Of a stretch of DNA of 64,000 nucleotides, positions 54,085-63,800 are shown piece after piece. Below the pieces are notes generated by a model. The model was not told the origin of the DNA. It saw nothing but the letters and a program-made list of their open reading frames with translations, and searched no databases. The translations under genes and the position numbers were made by a program. Positions within the stretch are counted from its first letter, which is position 1; the number at the start of each line of letters is the position of its first letter. Source of the DNA: Parvimonas sp035282405 (GTDB taxonomy: Bacteria > Bacillota > Clostridia > Tissierellales > Peptoniphilaceae); the NCBI RefSeq assembly GCF_035282405.1, contig NZ_JAYKBP010000002.1:186001-250000 (forward strand). Reading direction: 5' to 3'.

Positions 54085-54690
54085 ATGAATACTAAAGATA
54101 AAATAATGTATGAAGCCTTAAAACTTTTTGCTCAAAAAGGATACTCTGATGTTTATGTAAAGGACATTGCAATGATGGTTGGTATTAAGGCTCCTAGCTT
54201 ATATAAACATTTTAAAAGTAAACAAGAAATTTTTGAGAGCTGTATAGAAATATTTTATAAAAAAATGAATGAGAAACGAGATATACTTTTATTGCCTAGA
54301 AATTCTAACAACAGTGATATGTATCTTAATAAAAAAAGAGAAGATATTATTGAAATTTCAAAGGAATTATTTGAGTTTTATATTTTAGATGAAATCGCTT
54401 CAAATTTTAGAAAAATGTTAATAATAGATCGTTATAGAGAAAGTCAAATCAATGATTTGTATGAAAAAATCTTTTTAAATGAACCCATAAAATATCAAAC
54501 ACAAGTGTTTTCTCAATTAATCCCACCTAAAAAACTGAAATCTACCAGTGCAGAAGATATAGCTAAAATATTTTATTCCCAAATCTATTTTTTACTTCAA
54601 AAATATGATTGTAAAAAAGAAAGTTTAGAAGATGGAAAAAAAGAGCTTGAACACTTTATAAACCTATTTTGTAATACTTTGGAGTTGTGA
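54085..54690 (+). CDS. TetR family transcriptional regulator (hydrolase operon)
   Basis: A 201-residue regulator. HTH DVYVKDIAMMVGIKAPSLYKHFKSKQEIF at the N-terminus, helical effector domain after it. Its stop codon overlaps the ATG of the alpha/beta hydrolase gene, so the two form an operon, with a perfect inverted repeat ahead of it as a likely operator. GAGGAG site before ATG. Regulator of its own hydrolase gene is the simplest reading. Confidence 0.9.
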   Translation: MNTKDKIMYEALKLFAQKGYSDVYVKDIAMMVGIKAPSLYKHFKSKQEIFESCIEIFYKKMNEKRDILLLPRNSNNSDMYLNKKREDIIEISKELFEFYILDEIASNFRKMLIIDRYRESQINDLYEKIFLNEPIKYQTQVFSQLIPPKKLKSTSAEDIAKIFYSQIYFLLQKYDCKKESLEDGKKELEHFINLFCNTLEL

Positions 54691-55592
54691 TGAAAAATTT
54701 AAAACTATTATTTGTTATTATAATTATATCTATATCATTTTATACTATAATTATGAGTATTAAGCTGACTATTGATTTAAAAGACGCTAAAGAACAATTA
54801 AAAAGCTATCAACCGAGTCAAATGATTCTATCTTATGGAAATATAGAATATCTCGACAGAGGAGATGGAGAAGTTTTACTAGTCTGCCATGTTATCTTTG
54901 GAGGTTTTGATCAGGGTTATGAAAGTTTAAAAGATTTAACTAAAGATTTTAGAATATTGTCCCCATCACGTTTTGGATACCTAAACAGTCATGTATTAGG
55001 AAAAGGAACTCCTGAAGAACAATGTAAAGCATATATTGAGCTTTTAGATAAATTAAATATCGATAAAGTATTTATTGTAGGGACTTCAGCAGGAGGAACT
55101 GTAGCAATTCGTTTTGCACTGGACTATCCAAATAGATGTAAAGGACTTATTCTATACAGTTCTGCAATGCCTGAGACAGAAAAACCTAAGAAAATAAATT
55201 TATATCAAGCACCTCCTAATTTTTTATGTAATAATCTTCCTATGTACTTGATTAGTCCTTTCTTTAAAACTATTATGGGTATGGAAAGGAATGTAGTCAA
55301 AACAATGTTACCAATTGATAAAAGAAAAAAAGGAGTAAAAATAGATGGAGAAATTACTAATCCAGATATGGCAGTGAATTATGATAATTATATTATTGAA
55401 GAAATTGAAATCCCAACATTAATTTTTCAATCAAAAGATGACAAAATAACAAAATATGAAAAATTTATTACTTCAGTAAAAAGATTTAAAAATAGCACTT
55501 TGAAAATATTTGAAACTGGTGGTCATCTTTTAGTAGGGCATGAAAAAGAAATTAATGACACAGTAAAAAATTTTATTAATGCTCATAAGTAA
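54690..55592 (+). CDS. Membrane-anchored alpha/beta hydrolase
   Basis: A 300-residue protein with an N-terminal membrane helix (about 5-26) and an alpha/beta hydrolase domain. Nucleophile Ser133 in VGTSAGGT, acid Asp near QSKDDKIT and His in GGHLLVGHE complete a catalytic triad. Likely an esterase or lipase acting at the outer face of the membrane; substrate unknown. The ATG at 54690 overlaps the TetR stop; a GTG at 54687 is less likely given the GGAG spacing. Confidence 0.88.
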   Translation: MKNLKLLFVIIIISISFYTIIMSIKLTIDLKDAKEQLKSYQPSQMILSYGNIEYLDRGDGEVLLVCHVIFGGFDQGYESLKDLTKDFRILSPSRFGYLNSHVLGKGTPEEQCKAYIELLDKLNIDKVFIVGTSAGGTVAIRFALDYPNRCKGLILYSSAMPETEKPKKINLYQAPPNFLCNNLPMYLISPFFKTIMGMERNVVKTMLPIDKRKKGVKIDGEITNPDMAVNYDNYIIEEIEIPTLIFQSKDDKITKYEKFITSVKRFKNSTLKIFETGGHLLVGHEKEINDTVKNFINAHK

Positions 55593-55608
55593 GTAATAAA
55601 CAACAAAA

Positions 55609-55632
55609 AATGAGAGTTAACAAACTCTCATT
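55609..55632. terminator. Bidirectional terminator between hydrolase and lipoprotein genes
   Basis: AATGAGAGTT/AACTCTCATT with a 4-base loop, T-rich on the minus strand and A/T-rich on the plus strand. Confidence 0.8.
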
Positions 55633-55646
55633 AAAAATATATAATA

Positions 55647-56027
55647 TTATTTTTGGGATCCTCCACTTTTTGATTCTTTTACATTCTTAATATAATTTTC
55701 AGCAGCCTTTCCTAATTTAATTACTTCTTCTTTATCAATTTTGTCTTCTTTAACTTGAGCAATTAAATTTTCATATTTTTTTTCAATGCTTTCTTTGTCA
55801 GAATCCTTTAAATTAGGAATTATCAATTCAAGTGCTTTTTGTTCTTCTAAAGCCTTAATAGTTTTATTCTTTTCTTCTTCAGAAGCCTTTTCCTTCTTAG
55901 GTTCTTCTTTTTTTTCTTCCTTCTTTTCTTCTGCTTTCTTGTTTTCAGCTGGTTTTGATTGACAAGCAACCATTGATCCCATTAGGAATATAGCCATAGC
56001 AGAAATTAAATATTTTTTAATTTTCAT
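55647..56027 (-). CDS. Small charged lipoprotein
   Basis: A 126-residue protein. Basic N-terminus, hydrophobic segment and lipobox MVAC with Cys22 as lipid attachment site. Residues 26-55 are almost only Lys and Glu (low-complexity, extended), followed by a helical, charged domain of about 60 residues ending GGSQK. I do not recognise the domain. ATG at 56027 with AGGAGG; an upstream in-frame start at 56057 lacks one. Attached to the outer face of the membrane; role unknown. Confidence 0.85.
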   Translation of the reverse strand: MKIKKYLISAMAIFLMGSMVACQSKPAENKKAEEKKEEKKEEPKKEKASEEEKNKTIKALEEQKALELIIPNLKDSDKESIEKKYENLIAQVKEDKIDKEEVIKLGKAAENYIKNVKESKSGGSQK

Positions 56028-56094
56028 ATAAAACCTCCTAAAAATCTTTGTCCACAATGGATTATACTATAAGAAAACATTTTTGTCAATGAAT

Positions 56095-57180
56095 TTAACT
56101 AATTTTTTCAACTAATTCTGCAATTTTATCTACAGAAAATCCATCTGCAATATCTTTCATATTCAAAGCCATATATTCTACTCTTCTTCGATTTTTGTAA
56201 AACTTTTTTATTTCCTTTATAACAGCATCAACACTATTTGCATAAACACCTATTTCTTCCTCGACAATAAAATTTTTATTTTCTTCTTCATGTCCTGGAA
56301 TAAAAAATGGGATTATAAGAGGAATATTTTTAATAATTGCCTCTGAAACTGTAAGTCCACCAGGTTTTGTAATCAAAATTTGATTTTCTTCCATCAGTCT
56401 TGCTATTTCATTTGTATAACCTAAAATTTCAAGTCTATTTTCATCTACGAACAGACTGTATTTTTTCTCAAGTTTTTCTTTTAATTCCTCATTTTTACCA
56501 CAAACCATAGTAAGTTTGATATCATTTGAAATATCAAGTATCGGCATTATATATTCTGAAAAATCATTCATTCCCAAAGTTCCAAATATAGTTAAAATAT
56601 TAAAGCCATCCTTTTTTTCAAAATGTCTTTCCTTAAAACTATCACTTATAGGAATTCCAAAAGCACAAATCCTATCTTGTTTTATTCCGTCGTCAATCAT
56701 TCTATTTTTCGTGAATTCACTTGCTACAACATAATAATCCACATAGTCACTAAAATACATCTTATGTGTTATAAAATCTGTAATTACAGAAATGAAAGGA
56801 ACATCATAATATTTTTTTTGCTTTATATGTTCCATTACCCCGATTGCAAAAACATGAGTACCTATAACTACATTAGGTTTTCTTTCTTCTAAAATAGGTA
56901 ATATTTTATTGCTTAACATATTTAAAATCGGTTTTGAAAAAATATTTTGCGACTGTGTTATATTCGTTCCTTTGTATATAAGTCCGAAAATTTCGGGAGT
57001 TTTTGTTACTATTCCCAAATATCCACCAACAAGTAAACTATCTAACTTTTCAGAAATTCCTTTTAATAAATCTATTTCTTCTACATCAAAATCTCTTTGT
57101 TCGAGCTTTTCTCTTATATTATTAGCTGCCTTATTATGTCCACCACCAAAAGATGCTGTCAAAATTAAAGCTTTTTTCAT
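56095..57180 (-). CDS. MGDG synthase-like / diacylglycerol glycosyltransferase family protein
   Basis: A 361-residue GT28-type enzyme. N-terminal acceptor domain ILTASFGGGHNKAA, then the MGDG-synthase-like stretch, and C-terminal donor motif LITKPGGLTVSEAI near 275 for binding the sugar nucleotide. Expected to transfer glucose or galactose to diacylglycerol, making membrane glycolipids (as UgtP/YpfP). ATG at 57180 preferred over GTG at 57192. Follows rpoC but is set off by a terminator. Confidence 0.9.
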   Translation of the reverse strand: MKKALILTASFGGGHNKAANNIREKLEQRDFDVEEIDLLKGISEKLDSLLVGGYLGIVTKTPEIFGLIYKGTNITQSQNIFSKPILNMLSNKILPILEERKPNVVIGTHVFAIGVMEHIKQKKYYDVPFISVITDFITHKMYFSDYVDYYVVASEFTKNRMIDDGIKQDRICAFGIPISDSFKERHFEKKDGFNILTIFGTLGMNDFSEYIMPILDISNDIKLTMVCGKNEELKEKLEKKYSLFVDENRLEILGYTNEIARLMEENQILITKPGGLTVSEAIIKNIPLIIPFFIPGHEEENKNFIVEEEIGVYANSVDAVIKEIKKFYKNRRRVEYMALNMKDIADGFSVDKIAELVEKIS

Positions 57181-57201
57181 CTTAATCCTCACTTTATAGA
57201 A

Positions 57202-57224
57202 AGAGTCGGAAAATTTCCGACTCT
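57202..57224 (-). terminator. Terminator of the rpoBC operon
   Basis: AGAGTCGGAAA/TTTCCGACTCT near-perfect stem, then TTTCT on the minus strand, just after the rpoC stop. Confidence 0.75.
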
Positions 57225-57229
57225 AAATA

Positions 57230-60200
57230 TTATTCTTCAACTTTTTCCACGATTTCAACTTCTTCAGTTTCAACTTCTGTTTCAGTTTTTTCTTCTAATT
57301 CTTCTTCGATTGAATCGTCAACTTCTTGAATTTCTTCAGAATCACTATGTTCAAGAGTTTCTTCTCTAGCAAGTCTTTCTTCTTCCTCTAGTGTTTCATA
57401 ATCAATTTCGATAGATTTATAGACTTTCATACCAGTTCCGGCAGGGATAAGTTTACCTAAGATTACATTTTCTTTTAATCCTATTAGTCCATCTGCTTTT
57501 CCTTTAATAGAAGCATCAGTTAAAACTCTAGTTGTTTCTTGGAATGATGCTGCTGATAAGAAACTTTCAGTAGCAAGCGATGCCTTAGTAATACCTAACA
57601 ATACATTATCAAAAGTAGCTGGCATCTTGTCTTCTTCAAGCATTTTTCCATTAACAGCTTCTACTTCTCTGAAAGGAACTAAGCTTCCTTCTAAGAAATT
57701 AGTATCTCCTGAAGTATCGATTTTAACTTTAGAAAGCATTTGTTTTATAATGATTTCGATATGTCTATCATCGATGTCTACCCCTTGATTACGATAAACT
57801 TTTTGAACTTCTTTAGTGATATATTCTTGAACTCCTGTTGGACCTTTAATGGCTAAAATGTCATGTGGATTTATAGAACCCTCAGTAAGCATATCGCCTG
57901 CCTTGATTTCTTCTCCATCTTTAACTTTAATTCTAGCTCCATAAGGTATAGCATAAATTCTTTCATCACCATCGTCGGCAGTTACAACTATATCATATCT
58001 CTTCTTATTATCAACTAATTTTACAGTACCATCAATTTCAGTTATATAAGCAAGTCCTTTTGGTTTTCTCGCTTCGAAAAGTTCTTCAACACGCGGAAGA
58101 CCTTGAGTGATTCCAACACCGGCAACCCCACCAGAGTGGAATGTTCTCATTGTAAGCTGAGTACCAGGTTCACCGATTGATTGAGCAGCTATAATTCCTA
58201 CAGCTTCCCCAATGTTAACTGGATTTCCTGTTGCAAGGTTACGTCCGTAACATTTTGCACAAACGCCATGTTTGGATTTACAACCTAGAACAGAACGAAC
58301 TTTTATTTCTGTAATTCCAAGTTTTTCAACTTTTTCTGCTAGACTTTCAGTAATCATTTCATTCTTATGAATTAAAATTTCTCCTGTAGTAGGATTTAAT
58401 ACGTCTTCGAATGAATGTCTACCTACAATTCTATCAGCAAGTTTTTCAACTATAGCATTTCCATCTTTAAAGTCTGTAGCTAATACATATTCATCTGTAC
58501 AACAATCATCTTCTCTAACAATAACATCTTGAGAAACATCTACAAGTCTTCTTGTTAAATATCCAGAGTCAGCCGTTCTAAGAGCAGTATCTGAAAGTCC
58601 TTTTCTTGAACCATGAGTTGAAATAAAGAACTCTTGTACAGAAAGACCTTCTCTAAAGTTTGCTTTGATAGGAATTTCTACGATTCTACCAGTAGCAGAA
58701 CTCATAAGTCCACGCATTCCCGCTAACTGTCTAATTTGATTAATATTACCTCTGGCTCCTGAGTCAGCCATGATTGAAATACTATTTGTAGGATCTTGCT
58801 TTTCAACAAGAATCTTTGTAATATCTTCTGTGGCTTTTGTCCAAACAGAGATTACATATTCATATCTTTCTTGCTCAGAAACTAAACCATCTCTAAACAA
58901 TTCTTCATAAACTGCAATCTTTTGTTCTGCTTCTTTAAGAATTTCCCATTTTTCTTCCGGAACTATTACATCATTCATTGAAATTGAAATAGCTCCAACA
59001 GTTGAATATTTATATCCTGTAGATTTTATATAGTCTAAAACTTCAGCAGTTTTTATATTTCCATGTTTTCTAAAACATTTATCTACAATTTTACCAAGCA
59101 TTTTTTTATCTACAAGTCTATCAACTTCTAATGAGTATTTATCTTTATTTCTATCAACAAATCCTAAATCTTGTGGAAGATGTTCATTAAATATAAATCT
59201 ACCAACAGTTGATTTTACGATTTGACTTTCACCTGTTTCTTCATCTCTATATAACACATTAACAGTATCATGAATTTTAACATTATTTGTAGAATAAGCC
59301 TTAAACATTTCATCATAATCCATAAATGAACGAAGAGCTTGTTCTTCAACAGTTCCACTTGTTAAATAATATGACCCCAATACCATATCCTGAGTAGGAG
59401 TTGTAATAGGCTTACCATCTTTTGGTGCCAAAATATTATTTGTAGAAAGCATTAAAAGTCTTGCTTCAGCTTGTGCTTCAGTTGATAAAGGTAAATGCAC
59501 AGCCATTTGGTCGCCGTCAAAGTCGGCATTATATGCAGTACAAACCAATGGATGTAATTTTATTGCCTTTCCTTCAACTAAAACTGGTTCAAATGCTTGA
59601 ATACCAAGTCTATGAAGAGTCGGTGCTCTGTTTAGAAGTACAGGATGATCTTTGATAACTTTATCCAAAATATCCCAAACATTTGAATTTAATCTTTCTA
59701 CATATTTTTTCGCACTCTTAATATTATGAACAATTCCGTCTTCCACTAATTGTTTCATAATGAAAGGTTTGAATAATTCAAGAGCCATTTTTTTAGGAAG
59801 TCCACATTGGTGGAATTTTAAATCCGGACCTACTACGATTACAGAACGTCCTGAATAGTCAACACGCTTTCCGAGTAAGTTTTGTCTGAATCTTCCTGTC
59901 TTTCCCTTTAACATATCTGATAAAGATTTAAGCTCTCTATTTCCCGCCCCTGTTACAGCTTTTCCATGTCTACCATTATCAATTAATGTATCAACAGCTT
60001 CTTGTAACATTCTCTTTTCATTTCTCATAATGATTTCCGGAGCATGAATTTCTATAAGTTTTTTCAATCTGTTATTTCTATTTATAACACGTCTATACAA
60101 ATCATTTAAGTCTGAAGTTGCAAATCTACCACCTTCAAGTTGAACCATAGGTCTTAAATCAGGTGGAATAACAGGGACAACATCAATAATCATCCATTCA

Positions 60201-60871
60201 GGTCTATTTCCTGATTTTCTGAAAGCTTCACAAACTTCAAGTCTTCTTGAAAGTCTAATTTTCTTTTGACCAGTTGCATCAACAAGACCCTTTTTCAATT
60301 CATTTGAAAGCTCATCTAAATTTATATTTTCCAAAAGCTCTTTAATAGATTCAGCACCCATTCCAACTCTGAAATTTTCTGCACCGAATTTTTCACAAGC
60401 TTCTCCGTATTCGCCTTCAGTTAGCAATTGTTTAACATAAAGGTCAGTATCTTTTGCATCAAGAACAACATAATTTGCAAAATATAGGATTTTTTCAAGA
60501 GCTCTTGGGCTCATATCCAATATAAGACCCATTCTTGAAGGTATTCCCTTAAAATACCATATATGAGAAACTGGAGCAACAAGTTCAATATGTCCCATTC
60601 TTTCGCGTCTTACTTTAGCCTTTGTGATTTCAACTCCACATTTTTCACATACGTTTCCCTTGTATTTTATTCTTTTATATTTACCACAATTACATTCCCA
60701 GTCTTTTACCGGTCCAAAAATCTTTTCACAGAAAAGTCCATCTTTTTCCGGTTTTAAAGTTCTGTAATTTATAGTTTCTGGTTTTTTAACTTCTCCTCTT
60801 GACCAACTTCTTATCTTATCAGGTGAAGCTAAGCCAATTTTCATTGCATCAAAATTATTTAATTCCAACAA
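57230..60871 (-). CDS. rpoC: RNA polymerase subunit beta'
   Basis: A 1213-residue subunit. Zinc-binding Cys in CNCGKYKR and CEKCG near residues 60-80, catalytic NADFDGDQM near 450 coordinating magnesium, second zinc site CKSKHGVCAKCYG near 860, and trigger-loop region GTQLTMRTFHSGG. The tail (about the last 60 residues) is strongly acidic. TTG at 60871 with GGGAG 8 bp upstream is taken as start (gives MLELNNFD); a GTG at 60880 overlaps that site. Follows rpoB by 23 bp. Confidence 0.98.
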   Translation of the reverse strand: MLELNNFDAMKIGLASPDKIRSWSRGEVKKPETINYRTLKPEKDGLFCEKIFGPVKDWECNCGKYKRIKYKGNVCEKCGVEITKAKVRRERMGHIELVAPVSHIWYFKGIPSRMGLILDMSPRALEKILYFANYVVLDAKDTDLYVKQLLTEGEYGEACEKFGAENFRVGMGAESIKELLENINLDELSNELKKGLVDATGQKKIRLSRRLEVCEAFRKSGNRPEWMIIDVVPVIPPDLRPMVQLEGGRFATSDLNDLYRRVINRNNRLKKLIEIHAPEIIMRNEKRMLQEAVDTLIDNGRHGKAVTGAGNRELKSLSDMLKGKTGRFRQNLLGKRVDYSGRSVIVVGPDLKFHQCGLPKKMALELFKPFIMKQLVEDGIVHNIKSAKKYVERLNSNVWDILDKVIKDHPVLLNRAPTLHRLGIQAFEPVLVEGKAIKLHPLVCTAYNADFDGDQMAVHLPLSTEAQAEARLLMLSTNNILAPKDGKPITTPTQDMVLGSYYLTSGTVEEQALRSFMDYDEMFKAYSTNNVKIHDTVNVLYRDEETGESQIVKSTVGRFIFNEHLPQDLGFVDRNKDKYSLEVDRLVDKKMLGKIVDKCFRKHGNIKTAEVLDYIKSTGYKYSTVGAISISMNDVIVPEEKWEILKEAEQKIAVYEELFRDGLVSEQERYEYVISVWTKATEDITKILVEKQDPTNSISIMADSGARGNINQIRQLAGMRGLMSSATGRIVEIPIKANFREGLSVQEFFISTHGSRKGLSDTALRTADSGYLTRRLVDVSQDVIVREDDCCTDEYVLATDFKDGNAIVEKLADRIVGRHSFEDVLNPTTGEILIHKNEMITESLAEKVEKLGITEIKVRSVLGCKSKHGVCAKCYGRNLATGNPVNIGEAVGIIAAQSIGEPGTQLTMRTFHSGGVAGVGITQGLPRVEELFEARKPKGLAYITEIDGTVKLVDNKKRYDIVVTADDGDERIYAIPYGARIKVKDGEEIKAGDMLTEGSINPHDILAIKGPTGVQEYITKEVQKVYRNQGVDIDDRHIEIIIKQMLSKVKIDTSGDTNFLEGSLVPFREVEAVNGKMLEEDKMPATFDNVLLGITKASLATESFLSAASFQETTRVLTDASIKGKADGLIGLKENVILGKLIPAGTGMKVYKSIEIDYETLEEEERLAREETLEHSDSEEIQEVDDSIEEELEEKTETEVETEEVEIVEKVEE

Positions 60872-60894
60872 GGAGTCCACTCCCTTCCTCTATG

Positions 60895-63800
60895 TTATTG
60901 ATCAATATCTTCTTCTATAAATATTTCGTCTTGTTCTACTTCTTCTGAACTACTTTTTCCTTTTTCATCTTTATCCTCTAAGAAACTAAGGTCAAAACCG
61001 TCAAAATCTTCTTCCTTATTTCCAGACTGATCATAGAATGAATCAAAGTCAAAATCTTCTTCCTCTTCTTCGTTGGCATACTCTTCATTTAAAACAAGTT
61101 GAGCCTTGATTTCATCGGAATTTTCTCTAAGTTTGATTTCTTCTCCTTCTTCATCAATCAATTTAACATCTAAGCATAATGATTGTAATTCTTTCATAAG
61201 AACTTTGAAGGATTCAGGAATACCCGGTTCAGGAATATTTACACCCTTAACAATTGATTCATAAGTCTTAACTCTACCTACAATATCATCACTCTTAACA
61301 GTCAACATTTCTTGTAAAGTATGACTCGCACCATATGCTTCCAATGCCCAAACTTCCATTTCCCCAAATCTTTGTCCACCAAATTGTGCCTTACCACCAA
61401 GTGGTTGTTGTGTAACTAAAGAATAAGGTCCGATAGATCTTGCATGAATCTTTTCATCTACCAAATGGTGAAGTTTTAACATATACATATAACCAACAGT
61501 TACAGGATTGTCAAATTCATCTCCAGTTCTTCCGTCTCTAAGTTTTATTTTTCCTGATTCAGGACAACCAGCAAGCTTTAATGCATCAAGAACATCAATA
61601 TCACTTGCTCCGTCAAATACAGGTGTTGCAACTTTCCAACCAAGTCTTTTAGCTGCAAGTCCTAAATGCACTTCAAGTACTTGTCCGATGTTCATACGAG
61701 AAGGTACCCCTAATGGATTAAGAACGATTTGTAAAGGAGTTCCATCTGGTAAGAATGGCATATCTTCTTGAGGCATTATTCTTGAAATAACCCCTTTGTT
61801 ACCATGTCTACCACACATTTTATCCCCTACATTAATCTTTCTCTTAGTGGCTACATAAACTCTAACTACTTCATTAACTCCTGGTGGTAATTCATCTCCA
61901 TTTTTTCTACTGTAACATTTAACATCTACAACAATACCAGTTTCTCCATGAGGAACTCTTAAAGAAGTATCTCTTACTTCTCTAGCTTTTTCTCCGAAAA
62001 TAGCTCTTAAAAGTCTTTCTTCAGCACTTAACTCAGTTTCTCCCTTAGGTGATACTTTACCAACTAAGATATCTCCCGAATTAACTTCAGCACCGATTCT
62101 TATAATACCATTTTCGTCCAAGTTTTTTCTCATATCTTCACCGATATTTATAACATCTCTTGTGATTTCTTCAGAACCTAATTTAATTTCTCTAGCTTCA
62201 CATTCATGTTCTTCAATGTGTAGTGAAGTTAAAACGTCATCTATAACAAGTTGTTCATTTAACAACATCGCATCTTCATAGTTATAGCCTTCCCAGTTCA
62301 TAAATGCCATTAAAATATTTTTACCTAATGCGATTTCTCCATTTTCAGTTGAAGGACCGTCGGCAATAATATCTCCGGCATTAATTCTGTCATTTTCACT
62401 AACTATAGGTCTTTGATTGATTGTTGTTCCTTGGTTTGAACGTTTAAATTTAAGTAATCTATATTTATCAACTACATTATCTAAATCTCTTTTGATATGA
62501 ATTTCATCACTATCAACTCTAGTAACAATTCCTGAATTTTTCGCAACAATAACAACACCACTATCTCTTGCTGCCTTATGTTCTATACCAGTTCCTACAA
62601 TAGGAGCTTCAGTAACAAGTAGAGGCACCGCCTGTCTTTGCATGTTTGAACCCATCAATGCACGAGTAGCATCGTCGTTTTCAAGGAAAGGAATCATCGC
62701 TGTACCAACTGATACAATTTGTTGTGGAGAAACGTCCATAAGTTGAATTGTATCTCTTGGATAAATATCATTTTCGCCATTAATACCACGACCACTTACT
62801 CTTTCGTTTACAAAACGTCCATTTTCATCAAGTGGTTCATTGGCTTGAGCAATAATAACTTCATCTTCTTCATCGGCTGTTAAATAAACAATATCCTTTG
62901 TAGCAATTCCGTTATTTACAACACGATATGGTGTTTCAATAAATCCATATTGATCAACTCTTGCATAAGTTGTAAGAGAAGTAATAAGACCAATGTTTGG
63001 ACCTTCTGGAGTTTCTATCGGACAAATTCTTCCGTAGTGACTTTCATGAACGTCTCTTACTTCGTATCCTGCTCTATCTCTACTAAGACCACCAGGTCCT
63101 AAAGCTGATAATCTTCTCTTATGAGTAAGTTCTGCAAGTGGATTGTTTTGATCCATGAATTGTGATAATTGTGAAGAACCGAAGAATTCTTTTAAAGATG
63201 CAACAAGAGGTCTTATATTAATAAGTCCTTGTGGCGTAGCAAGATCTGGATCTTGAGTTGACATTCTTTCTCTAACAACTCTTTCCATTCTTGATAAACC
63301 AATTCTAAATTGATTTTGTAAAAGTTCTCCAACGGCTCTAACTCTTCTATTTCCTAAATGGTCAATGTCATCACAAATTCCAAGACCATAGAATAAGTTA
63401 AATTCATAACTTACAGTAGCTTCAATATCATCACGAATAATATGAGTAGGAGAAAGCTCTTTAACCCTATTTCTTACAGCTCTCTTAACTTGTGTTTCAT
63501 ATTCTTCGCCTTCATATTCTGATGCAGCTTCTAAAATTTCCATCATAACCGGATAGTAAATTTTTTCTGAAAGTCCGTTGCATGAAATATCAAATCCCAA
63601 TTCAAACGCACTAATATCAACAAAGTGGTTGCCAACAACGATAATCTCTTTGTCTTCAACTTTTACATGAACTCTCTTATATCCTGCATTTTCAATTTTT
63701 TCAGCAAGTTCTTCTGAAATATAATCTCCAACACTTGCGATTTTTTCCATTTCACCGAATTTATCAGTCTTGAAAATATCTTCAGCTAAAATTGTTCCTA

